Below, piece by piece: positions 44,952-57,100 of a stretch of 64,000 bases of DNA. A model generated the notes under the pieces. That model had not been told where the DNA came from. It searched no databases and saw nothing but the letters and a program-made list of their open reading frames with translations. The first letter of the stretch is position 1. Every line of letters starts with the position of its first letter. The translations under genes were made by a program, and so were the position numbers. The stretch comes from an uncultured Myxococcales bacterium (GTDB lineage Bacteria; Myxococcota_A; UBA9042), in NCBI GenBank assembly GCA_903929795.1, contig CAIYWC010000113.1, forward strand, positions 32,719 through 96,718. The letters are read 5' to 3'.

Positions 44952-45589
44952 GGCGCACCTCCCTGCTGCACCCAGCTGATCTGCAGCTGACCCCAGTCCG
45001 TCGGCACGTCGGTGTAGGCGCCATTGCGCACGACCAGCGTGTTCGGGTCAAAAGCCAAGGAAGTCGGGGTCTTTTGCAGCACGTTGAAGTCGAGCACCAG
45101 CCACACTTCTCGCGTCACCTTTGCGCCGGTCGGGGTGTCAAACGGCGTCGGCACGTTGGAGAACCGCGCGCCTCCCATGAGGATTCTGCCGGTCGGCGAC
45201 TCCTTGGCGACTGTGCGCGGCTTGTAATCGGTCAGGTTGTTGTCGGCGCCGACAGGCACGCCGTTGGCCTGCTGCGCGGTCAGCTGCAACACCGCGGGAT
45301 CATAGTGCAAGTGCCCGGCGATGCCGAACAGGTCGGCAAAGTTGTTGATGGCGATCTCCACATGCACGTGCGCGCCGTCGGGCGAACTGCCGGCGATCGT
45401 CACGGCGCCCGTCGTCGCAGTCCCGCCCACGGCCAAAAAGACCGGTGTCAGGCCCTGCTGAGCGACCTGCGCGTCGCCGTTTATCCCCGCCTGCGCCGCG
45501 TCGGCGGTCGACTGGATCGGCGCGTCGTCACCACAGGCTGGCAGCGCGAGCGCAGCCAGAAAGATCGCGAAAATAGCGTGGAATTGCAC
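44948..45589 (-). CDS. Cohesin-like lipoprotein
   Basis: The 213-residue protein has a lipoprotein signal (AALALPAC), a short linker, and one domain of about 140 residues that reads like a cohesin: VHVEIAINNFADLFGIAGHLHYDPAVLQL (quoted only in part here: GIAGHLHYDPAVLQL), then VWLVLDFNVL and SLAFDPNTLVV. Cohesins share the jelly-roll that binds dockerin helices. A GTG at 45587-45589 with GAGG six bases upstream sets the start. Its stop overlaps the GTG of the M1 peptidase with dockerin-like loops, so the two would be made together; a surface anchor for that peptidase is the natural hypothesis. The cohesin call is by pattern, and other jelly-roll domains are possible. Confidence 0.6.
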   Translation of the reverse strand: MQFHAIFAIFLAALALPACGDDAPIQSTADAAQAGINGDAQVAQQGLTPVFLAVGGTATTGAVTIAGSSPDGAHVHVEIAINNFADLFGIAGHLHYDPAVLQLTAQQANGVPVGADNNLTDYKPRTVAKESPTGRILMGGARFSNVPTPFDTPTGAKVTREVWLVLDFNVLQKTPTSLAFDPNTLVVRNGAYTDVPTDWGQLQISWVQQGGAP

Positions 45590-45699
45590 GAAGGACCTCG
45601 CGTGCGGACCGGCCGCCGGGACACCGACCAGCGCGCCCGAAGCCAGCAACCTAGCGGAGAACGCGGGGGCCCGCAATCCGCGACGCGCTGACAAGGCGA

Positions 45700-45728
45700 T
45701 TGAACCTTTTGCCGACTCGCGGTAACTG
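45700..45728 (+). promoter_or_regulatory. Putative promoter for the ECF sigma gene
   Basis: TTGAAC (45700-45705) and TAACTG (45723-45728) are 17 bp apart, about 70 bp before ATG 45799, in the divergent gap with the cohesin-like gene. The upstream half also contains GAACCTT, a form seen in many self-controlled ECF promoters, so either sigma could use it. Confidence 0.35.
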
Positions 45729-45798
45729 AACGTGTGGAGTTGGAGCGGGTCACCCGGCGCACGGTGCGCCGAAGACCGCGAGAACCGAGGGGCTGCGG

Positions 45799-46419
45799 AT
45801 GGCAACAGTACCGGAACGCGACGAGCGGCTGGAATCCGACGCCCAGGATCAGGCGCTGGTGCTGGCCTACCAGCGCGGCAACGGCCATGCGCTGAGCGAC
45901 CTGTACCGGCGGCACGCCCGGCGTGTTGAGTCGGTCGCGCGCAACCTGTTGGGCGCGTCGAGCGAGCTGGAGGACGTCGTCCAGGACGTTTTCATCGAGC
46001 TGCAGCGGGCGCTGTACCGCTTCCGCGGCGACTCGCGGTTCACGACCTGGCTGCACCGCATCACCGTCAACGTCGCGTTACAATACCTGCGCCGCGGACG
46101 CCGCAAAGGCTGGCTGCGCTGGGTGGGTCTGGACACGGTGATGGAGTCGCAAAGTCGCTCCACGCAAACGGAATCGCGGATTGAGGCGCGCGAAACCTGC
46201 CGCGCGCTCTATGACGTGCTGGGCAACATTTCTGAGAAGAAATATGTGGTCTTTGCGCTCTACGAGCTGGAAGGCATGTCCCTGGAAGAGATCGCGTCGA
46301 CGCTTGACATTGGCGTCAATACCGTGAAATCACGGCTATTTCATGCGAGACAGGAAGTTTTTGAAGCCGCGCGGGACAAGGGCGTTTTGCCCAGCCATGC
46401 GCTACAGGTGATCAAATGA
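45799..46419 (+). CDS. ECF RNA polymerase sigma factor
   Basis: The 206-residue protein has region 2 (ALSDLYRRHARRVESVARNLLG, then ELEDVVQDVFIELQRAL and FTTWLHRITVNVALQYLRR) and region 4 (LEEIASTLDIGVNTVKSRLFHARQ). It belongs to the extracytoplasmic-function sigma-70 group. The stop overlaps the start of the adjacent zinc-finger/FecR protein (ATGA), the usual place for an anti-sigma factor. ATG 45799 lies in a good frame with an upstream purine-rich stretch. Confidence 0.95.
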   Translation: MATVPERDERLESDAQDQALVLAYQRGNGHALSDLYRRHARRVESVARNLLGASSELEDVVQDVFIELQRALYRFRGDSRFTTWLHRITVNVALQYLRRGRRKGWLRWVGLDTVMESQSRSTQTESRIEARETCRALYDVLGNISEKKYVVFALYELEGMSLEEIASTLDIGVNTVKSRLFHARQEVFEAARDKGVLPSHALQVIK

Positions 46420-47663
46420 GTACGACGAACCAAAGCCCGTGTCCGGATTGCGCCGTGTGGCTCGATCTGCTGGATCCGCGCCACCGCGAGACGCCGGCGG
46501 ACGCTGCACTGCACGCCCACCTCACGAGTTGCGCTGCTTGCCGCGCGCTGGCCGACGACGTGCCGCGCTATCAGGCGCTGCTGCTGCGCGGACGCGCGCC
46601 GGGGCTGACGCCGGAGCAGCGCCAGAGCCTCGACGAGCGCGTGCACCTGCTCTCGGGTCGCTGGCAAAAGCCGCCGCGCGTGTCGCCGGGCTTTGTCTGG
46701 GGTCTGGCGCTGGCGTCGGCGGCGGCGCTTGTGTTCACTGTCGCCAAGCCGTTTCTGGAGAAGTCACACCAGAATCAGGTGGCATTTCAGCAGCTTGTGG
46801 TCGACGCGACGGCGCCGTCGGTGGACAATCCGGGCCCGGGTGCGGTGACGAGTCTGGTGGAAGGCGACGTGGAAGTGGCGGCGCAGGACGGGCGTTGGCG
46901 CAAGCTGGCGGGCGGCGACACGATTCGCTTTGGACATCGGCTGCGGACGCTGGCGACCGCGCGGCAGGCGGGGCGCGTCGTGGTGCCGGGGCGCTTTGAG
47001 CTGCAGCTGGCGCCGAACACGGAGCTGGATGTCCTGGCGATGGCGGACCGCGACGCGTTCTTGCGGCTGCGCCACGGCGAGGTCGAGTGTCAGGTGCAAA
47101 AACTCAAGGCCGGCCAGCGGTATGGCGTGATGTTCGCGGGCTTTCGCGCGTCGGTGGTCGGCACGCGGTTCGTGATTCGCCATGACGCCAACGACTCCGG
47201 CGTGGCCGTGCAGGTGACCGAAGGCGCGGTGCGCGTGGACCAGGCGGACGACCCGTATGCCGCGCCGGGCGACACGCTCACGATGGTGCGGGCCGGCAAC
47301 CGCTGGCAATACGCCGGTGGCCGCATGGCGCTGGAGCCGATTCCCGCAGCGGTCCGGACGGCGCCGGTCGCGCCAGTCGTGGCACCCACGGCTCCAGCAA
47401 TTCCAGCGGTTGTCGCTCCGGCTGCGGAGCCCGTTGCGCCGCCAGCGGTTGCCGCGCACGTCCAAGCGCGGGCGGGCGATCGCCCAGCGGCCTCGGTGGC
47501 AGTGCCCGCCGCCGCGCCGAAATTTGCGTTTCCCGCGGCGACGGCGCTCCAGCCGCACGCGATCGTCATCGAAGTGCCGCCGCAGCAGATGCCGCCGCCA
47601 GAGCAGATGCCCGTTCAGCCGTCTTCGTCGCCGCACGCTGAGGCGCCGCCGATGGACCGGTAG
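46416..47663 (+). CDS. Zinc-finger anti-sigma/FecR-domain membrane protein
   Basis: The 415-residue protein has an N-terminal anti-sigma zinc-finger pattern (HAHLTSCAACRAL, with a further CPDC before it), one membrane helix at about 90-110 (PGFVWGLALASAAALVFTV), and a periplasmic FecR domain (VTSLVEGDVEV, VGTRFVIRHD, VTEGAVRV). The last 120 residues are Pro/Ala/Val-rich and probably span the periplasm. It is translationally coupled to the ECF sigma gene and most likely holds that factor inactive until a signal is sensed. Confidence 0.88.
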   Translation: MSTTNQSPCPDCAVWLDLLDPRHRETPADAALHAHLTSCAACRALADDVPRYQALLLRGRAPGLTPEQRQSLDERVHLLSGRWQKPPRVSPGFVWGLALASAAALVFTVAKPFLEKSHQNQVAFQQLVVDATAPSVDNPGPGAVTSLVEGDVEVAAQDGRWRKLAGGDTIRFGHRLRTLATARQAGRVVVPGRFELQLAPNTELDVLAMADRDAFLRLRHGEVECQVQKLKAGQRYGVMFAGFRASVVGTRFVIRHDANDSGVAVQVTEGAVRVDQADDPYAAPGDTLTMVRAGNRWQYAGGRMALEPIPAAVRTAPVAPVVAPTAPAIPAVVAPAAEPVAPPAVAAHVQARAGDRPAASVAVPAAAPKFAFPAATALQPHAIVIEVPPQQMPPPEQMPVQPSSSPHAEAPPMDR

Positions 47664-47712
47664 TCGAGAATCCACACCCGGGTTCTACTGCGGTAGATCG
47701 CGGTAAGTTCAG

Positions 47713-47933
47713 CTACTTGACGCGCAAGTACATCCACAGACCCAGGCCGACGCCGCCGGCAAAGCCGAGCAGGTGGTCGGTCTGGTGGATGACCAGCGGC
47801 GCGAGCGCGATGATGACGCCCGCGACCCGTTGTGCCGTCTCGCCGCGCTTTTGACCCTGCCAAAATACCGCCAGCCCAGCGAGCAGCGTCGCGACGGCCG
47901 CAGCCAGGCGCAGGGGGTCCTCGAAAAGCTGAG

Positions 47934-47937
<4 letters not shown>
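47713..47937 (-). CDS. Small membrane protein downstream of carB
   Basis: The 74-residue protein has two or three hydrophobic stretches ([47 protein letters not shown]). The family is not recognised. Its ATG (47935-47937) overlaps the carB stop at 47934-47936, so it is translated with carB. A link to pyrimidine or arginine synthesis is not apparent. Confidence 0.65.
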
Positions 47938-51121
<3,184 letters not shown>

Positions 51122-51125
<4 letters not shown>

Positions 51126-52288
51126 GACTTGAGTCCTGGGTGAAGGGGCCGGTCCATCAACTCAGCAAAACGTTTGAACAAATGGTGGCTGTCGTGCGGC
51201 CCGGGCGACGCTTCCGGATGAAATTGCACCGAGAACGCCGGCCAGCGCTTGTGGCGCAAGCCCTCGACCGTGTCGTCGTTCAGGTTGGTGTGCGTGACCA
51301 CGACCTCGCGGCCGTTCAGCGACGACGCAGCGACGGCAAATCCATGATTTTGTGCGGTAATTTCCACACGCCCGGTGTCCAAGTCGCGCACGGGATGATT
51401 GCCGCCACGGTGGCCAAAGCCCAGCTTGTACGTCTTGCCGCCGCACGCGATGCCCAGCAGCTGGTGGCCCAAGCAGATGCCGAATATCGGCACTTTTCCG
51501 AGTAAATAGCGAATTGTTTCAACCGCATACGTGACAGGCTCCGGATCGCCCGGGCCGTTGGACAACAGCAGCCCATCGGGCCGCAGCGCCAGGATCTCAA
51601 TCGCTGTCGTCGTCGCCGGCACCACGGTCACGCGGCAGCCCAGCGCCACAAGCTGGTGCACGATGTTGAGCTTGATGCCAAAATCCATCGCCACGACGTG
51701 CTTTTTGGCGTCGTCAGGGCCCAGCGTCCACGCGCGCTTGCACGTGACGCGGCTCGCCAGATCCAGTCCGGCCATCGACGGGTGGCCCTGCGCTTCCTCG
51801 ACCAGCAGCGCTATCCGCGCATCGTCGACGCCCTCGCCAAGCTTGCCAGCGATCGGCAGGTCGTCGCCGTCGTCAAAGGGCCGAATTACGCCGCGCAGCG
51901 CGCCAACATCGCGAATCAACAGGACTAAACGCCGCGTATCGACACCGCAAAGCGCGGGAACATTGGCCGCCGCGAGGTAGTCGCCCAGCGAGCGATCCGA
52001 GCGCCAGTTCGACGGGACAGGGTGGTAATCGCGGCAAATGAGGCCGGCGGCGCGCAGGCCGGATGACTCGGAATCCTCTGGATTTACGCCATAATTGCCG
52101 ATGTGCGGATACGTCAGCGTGACGATCTGGCCCTCGTAGCTCGGATCCGTCAGGATTTCCTGATAGCCGGTCAAGGACGTGTTGAACACGACTTCGCCGG
52201 CGCCGCTCGCGCTCAAGGCGCTGAATTCTCCGCCAAATCGCTTGCCGCGAAAGAAATGGCCGTCCTCAAGTACCAGGATGCCGTCCAT
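51122..52288 (-). CDS. carA: Carbamoyl-phosphate synthase small subunit
   Basis: The 388-residue protein has the CarA N-terminal domain (ALVLEDG-type opening, [20 protein letters not shown]) and a class I glutamine amidotransferase domain with the nucleophile Cys in [10 protein letters not shown] and His/Glu in [13 protein letters not shown]. It hydrolyses glutamine for CarB. ATG 52286-52288. It begins a carA-carB-small membrane protein operon and is divergent from galE. Confidence 0.98.
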
Positions 52289-52373
52289 CGCGACTCCAAC
52301 TCCCCCGAATTGGCTGGGGCGGCAGGACGGTAGGGGACCGCCGCGGCAGGGTCAAGGGCTGCGGAGTGAACGT

Positions 52374-52403
52374 TTGGTGAACCCGGCGCCAGCGTGGTAC
52401 AAG
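52374..52403 (+). promoter_or_regulatory. Putative weak promoter for galE
   Basis: TTGGTG (52374-52379) and TACAAG (52398-52403) are 18 bp apart, 35 bp before ATG 52438. The match is modest and the site is reported at low confidence. Confidence 0.3.
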
Positions 52404-52437
52404 TTGCGGTTCCCGCCTGTCAGACCGGAAGACGCCG

Positions 52438-53451
52438 ATGCTCACCACCGCCCCCTCCAACGTCCTTGTCACCGGCGCCGCCGGCTACATCGGCACCACT
52501 TTGCTGCGGCGACTGCTCGCCGACGGCGCCCGCGTGATCGCGCTCGACCACCTGGAGCGCGGCCACGCCGACCAGCTGCCGCGCGAAGTGCCGCTCATCG
52601 TGGGCGACGTCCGCGACCCGGACGCCGTCCGCCAGGCGCTGCGGCTGTTTGACCGGCCGCCTGACGCGTGCATCCACCTGGCCGGGCTGATCCAGGTCGG
52701 GGAATCGACCCTGTTTCCGCAGATGTACCGTGACGTGAACGCCGTGGGCACCCAGGTCGTCGCGGACTTGTGCCTGGAAGCCGGCGTGCCGGCGCTGGTC
52801 ATGGCGTCATCCGCGGCGGTGCTGCGGCCGCTGGCGGGCATCGCGGATCGCCTGGACGAGGATGCGCCCGTTGGCCCGGAAAGTCCTTATGGTTCCAGCA
52901 AGTTGAGCGGCGAGCACACGCTGCGCGCAGCCGCCGAGCTGGGGCGGATGTCGACGGTCGCGCTGCGGCTGTTCAACGTGGCGGGCGCGGCGTACGGCCT
53001 GGCGGAGCGCCACGATCCGGAGACGCATCTGATTCCGCTGGCGCTGCGGGCGGCCGCGGGCGAATTGCCGCCGCTGCACATGTTTGGCGACGATTTTCCC
53101 ACGCCGGATGGCACGTGCCTGCGCGACTACGTGCACGTGCGCGACGTCGTCGAGGCGTTTGTCCGCGCGGCGCGGTTGGCGATGCAGCAAACCGCGAGCG
53201 GCGCCTGTGAATTCCAGGTCTTTCACGTCGGGACCGGCCATGGATACAGCGTGCTGGAGGTCATCCGCGCGTGCGAGCAGGTGCTGGGCAAGCCGGTGCC
53301 GCGCGCGATGCACGGGCGGCGGCCGGGCGACGTGGCGGCGCTTGTGGCGAATCCGGACAAGCTCGCGTCCGTGCTGGGAATTCACCCGGATCTCGATCTG
53401 CTGCGGGTGGTGCGCGATGCGGCGCAGGCCTTGGGCCTGCTCGACGGCTGA
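52438..53451 (+). CDS. galE: UDP-glucose 4-epimerase
   Basis: The 337-residue protein has the extended-SDR opening VLVTGAAGYIGTTLLRRLL, the NAD-binding region HLAGLIQVGES, the active-site pair YGSSK in ESPYGSSKLSGEHTL, and the GalE segment RLFNVAGAAYG and TPDGTCLRDYVHVRDVV. It interconverts UDP-glucose and UDP-galactose for polysaccharide synthesis. GGAAG lies seven bases before the ATG. It converges with mtgA, six bases apart. Confidence 0.95.
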   Translation: MLTTAPSNVLVTGAAGYIGTTLLRRLLADGARVIALDHLERGHADQLPREVPLIVGDVRDPDAVRQALRLFDRPPDACIHLAGLIQVGESTLFPQMYRDVNAVGTQVVADLCLEAGVPALVMASSAAVLRPLAGIADRLDEDAPVGPESPYGSSKLSGEHTLRAAAELGRMSTVALRLFNVAGAAYGLAERHDPETHLIPLALRAAAGELPPLHMFGDDFPTPDGTCLRDYVHVRDVVEAFVRAARLAMQQTASGACEFQVFHVGTGHGYSVLEVIRACEQVLGKPVPRAMHGRRPGDVAALVANPDKLASVLGIHPDLDLLRVVRDAAQALGLLDG

Positions 53452-53457
53452 GCGCCG

Positions 53458-54174
53458 CTACCACGGCAGCTTGGGCATCGAGCCGAGGATCCACCGCGCC
53501 CGCGACTCCACGTACGGCGTCTTCGGCGTCCACAGCCGCGGCGACGGCAGCAGCGCCAGGAGGTGCGCCGACTCCGCCGGCTTCAGATCCGTCGCCGACT
53601 TGTGGTACCAATGCTGCGCGCCGGCCTCGATGCCAAAAGTCATCGGCCCCATTTCCGCAACATTCACGTAGACTTCCAGAATCCGCCGCTTGGGCACCAG
53701 CAGCTCCAGCCAGATCGTGTACCAGGCCTCCAAGCCCTTGCGCACCCACGATCGGTGCTGCCACAAGAACGCGTTGCGCGCGACTTGCTGGGAAATGGTG
53801 CTGCCGCCGATCAGCTTGCCTTTCTCGTGGCCGTTGTACGCGCGCCAGGCGCGGCGGATCGCCGGCATGTCAAAACCATGGTGGGAAAAGAACTTGCGGT
53901 CCTCGCTGGCGATCGCCGACGTCAGGACCGACCGCGGCAGCTCGCCCAGCGGCACGAACTGGTACGCCGGCCACTGCCATTCGCCCGTCGCCCAAGCGTT
54001 CTCGATGGCCCGCGCCAGCATGGTCTCGGTCAGCGGCGGATCGATGACGTTGAGCAGCGCGCACTGGCACGCCGGCACGCCGCACGCCAACGCGAGAAAC
54101 ACGAGCAGTTTCACCCAAAGTCGGCTGAGCGCGGGGCGCTTGCGGGCCCAAACCTGCTGTGGCTGATCCGTCAC
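53458..54174 (-). CDS. mtgA: Monofunctional biosynthetic peptidoglycan transglycosylase
   Basis: The 238-residue protein has one N-terminal membrane helix (LWVKLLVFLALACGVPA region) and a GT51 domain with the catalytic Glu in ASEDRKFFSHHGFD, then GGSTISQQVARNAFLW and ILEVYVNVAEMGP. It polymerises lipid II glycan chains without a transpeptidase domain. GTG 54172-54174 starts six bases after the stop of the giant lipoprotein gene, so the two are co-transcribed. Confidence 0.95.
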   Translation of the reverse strand: MTDQPQQVWARKRPALSRLWVKLLVFLALACGVPACQCALLNVIDPPLTETMLARAIENAWATGEWQWPAYQFVPLGELPRSVLTSAIASEDRKFFSHHGFDMPAIRRAWRAYNGHEKGKLIGGSTISQQVARNAFLWQHRSWVRKGLEAWYTIWLELLVPKRRILEVYVNVAEMGPMTFGIEAGAQHWYHKSATDLKPAESAHLLALLPSPRLWTPKTPYVESRARWILGSMPKLPW

Positions 54175-54180
54175 GCGCGG

Positions 54181-57100
54181 TCACCGCGCCTGGGGACGCA
54201 GGGCAGCCTGCAGGACGCGCCGGGCACGCTGACCGGTCATCGCCTCTTCCGGTTTTTGCAGCGCCAAAGCGGCGATCGCGCGCGCCTGGGCCCGATCGCC
54301 ATGCGCCAGCAGGAATTCCGCGTAGCGCACCAGCGGCAAGGAGATGCCCGCCTCGGGATCGCGCGGCCCCGCGGCCACGGACGCCAGCGCCCGCAGCTGG
54401 GCGTCGAGCGCACCGGCTGAATCGCCCAGCGCCCACCGCAGGCTCGCCACCGTGTCCAGCGTCGCGTACGCCGCGTCCCCGCCTGTCTGCAGCGCGGCCT
54501 GGGACGCCAGCTGCAGCGACGCCTCGCGCGGCGCGCCCGCCAGAAACTGGGCATACGCCAGATTGTTGCGCTCGCTGCGCGCGCCGGGATCGCGCTGCCA
54601 CACGCGCTGCTCCAGCGCCACGCCCAAATCGCCCAGACCCAGCGCCGCCAATTCGTCCAGCTGCACCACGATGAGCGACTCGCGCTCCGGCACCGGCAGC
54701 GCAGCCAGCCACTGGCGCAGCAGCGCGCGCAGGTGGTCCAGCTCCGGCGGCGCCAGCGCCCACATGCGACCCGCCGCCGCGATGAGGAATTGCCCCTGCG
54801 TCTGGTGCTGCGCGCCGGAGAGTCGCTGAAAAAAATCAGTTGTTTCAGTGGGATCGCCGCCAAGCGCCAGCGCCGCCGCGACGTCGGCCAGTTCATCGGC
54901 GCGCAGGGAATCCGCGGAACGGCCGCGCAGGCAATCGGCCAGCTTGCCGGTCCGCTCCAGCCAGAGGCGCGGGCACGCCTGCACCCCCGCGGGCGCACCG
55001 AGCGCAGTCGCCTGTTGCAGCGCGGTGCGAGCCAGATCGCGCTCGGCAAAATCCTCAGCGGCTTCAAGCAGTTGCTGCCACACGCGCCACGGTTCCTGGT
55101 CCGCCCGTGCGCGCAGCCTGGTCCAGCGCAGCGCCTGGGCCGGATCTGCCGCCACCGCGATCTGCAGCAAGGCCTCCGCAGTTTCCTCGTTGAATTCTGC
55201 AGGGTTGGATCGCAGCTGCTGCAGCGCTTCCGGCCGGAACGCCCGCGCCAACGCCAGCACGCCGGGTGCGTCGCGCTGAACCGGCGACACCGCGTCGGCC
55301 AGCGGCAGCGGCTGCATCCCCGGCTCGGTGTCGTGGATCGCCTGCGCCAGCAGCCCCGCCGCCTGCACCCGCCCGGCCCGCAGCAGCGCCGCAACCGCTT
55401 CGTCGCCCGTCTCCAAGGCCGCCCGTTGCCCGCGGATCGCGCGCTGCCACTGCGCCGCCAGCACTGCGTCATCCGGCACCGCCAGCGCCACCAGCGCGCG
55501 GCGCTTCTGGGTCGGCGTGTTCGCGTGCAGCTGCGCCGGCTGGGCGACGTCTTGCGGCAGCGGAAACAGCGCGAACGCGAGCGGCAGCTGCCCCTGGCGC
55601 ACGAGGTCCTGCGCAACCGCGGACTGCGTGTCGACACCGCGGTCGCGCGCCAGCCAACCGCGCAACTTCGGCAGCGGGTCGCCCTGCGCAACCAGGCTCA
55701 CGGCCGTCGCCGCCACGGCCTTGACCGCGTCCGCCAGCTGGCCGTCCGCCACGCTCAGCGGCGCGCGGCCGAGCACCGCGATCGCATCGCCGGTCCGGCC
55801 CCGCGACGTCCATTGCAGCGCCAGCTCCATCCGCAGCGCCGGCAGCGCGGGAGCCAGCGCCCGCAGCGCAGCCCGCACATTTGGCGCATCCGGCGGCGGC
55901 AGCGGTCCCGACGCGACCTCGTGCACCGGCGCGCCGGGACCGCCCGTCAGCGGCGCTTGGATCTGCGCAGAATCCGTATTGTTTTCTGGAGCATCCGCGG
56001 TCTGGCTGGCCAGAACCGCCGCCGAAAACGCCAGGAACCACGGCTCCGTCCGCAGCGCGTCGCCCTGCTCCAACAGCCACGTGAGCAGCAGCGGCCCGCC
56101 GCCATCGCGCAGCAGCCGCTCGCACGGGCGCTGCCAGTCCGCCTCCTTCAGCTCCGTGAGCACCTGGGCCGCCACGCGCAATTCGGCAATCGCAGCAGGC
56201 ACATCGCCGCGCAGCAGCTGCACGTGGAAGAGCCGCGCGCGCAGCGACGACGAATCCGGCGCCATCGCGAGCAGATCCGTCAGCCAGGACGCCAACATCG
56301 TGTATTCATGGGACTCGGTCAAGCCTGCGAGCACGCACTGCAGCTCCAGCGCCACTTCATCGCCGTCGCCCTCGCGCGTTTGGGCGACGCCCATGCGCAA
56401 GTAGTCGCGCAGGCGCGTGTCCAGCAGCGCCGCCGACATCGATTTTCGCCATAATTCCATGGCCTTGCCGTGATTTCCTGCTTCGTGCTCAAAAGTCGCG
56501 AGCATGCACGTCCGCAGCGGGTGATCGCCCGGATTCGCCAGCGTCGCCACCGCGCGCGCCGGCTCAGCCAGCCCCGCGCGCGCCAGCTCCACCGCCGCCT
56601 CCATCGCCGCGCGTTGCCCATCCAGCGCCCGGCCGACATAGAACCGCGTCAAAGATAGCGCCTCCGCATCCGAGGTCGGATCGCGCCGCTCCGCCAGCGC
56701 CAGCCGCAGCGTCTGGGGTCTCTCCTGCGGCGCGCTGGTCGGGTCTGCCGACGCCAGCACGTCCTCCGCCACTTCCCGCGCCAGCCGCCGGTCGCCCACC
56801 GCCAGCAGCCACTGCGGCACCTGCGCCGACTGCGCCGACCGCTTCGCCCGCAGCCGCCGCACGCCCGCAGCCACCGCGTCGCGCAGCCCCAGCTTGGCGG
56901 CCAGGTTCATCCGCACGCGCTCCGTGTCGCGATCCGCGTCCGCCACGGTCGCCAGCGCGTCGTACACAAGCTGCACTTGCCCCGTCTTGACGGCCAGCGC
57001 CTGCAGTTGGTCCAGGATCTCCGGGCCAGGACCGGCGCGAAACAGCGCCAGGACGTCCTCGGCCACGCCGGCTGTCTGGCCTTGCCGCAGCCGATTGGCC

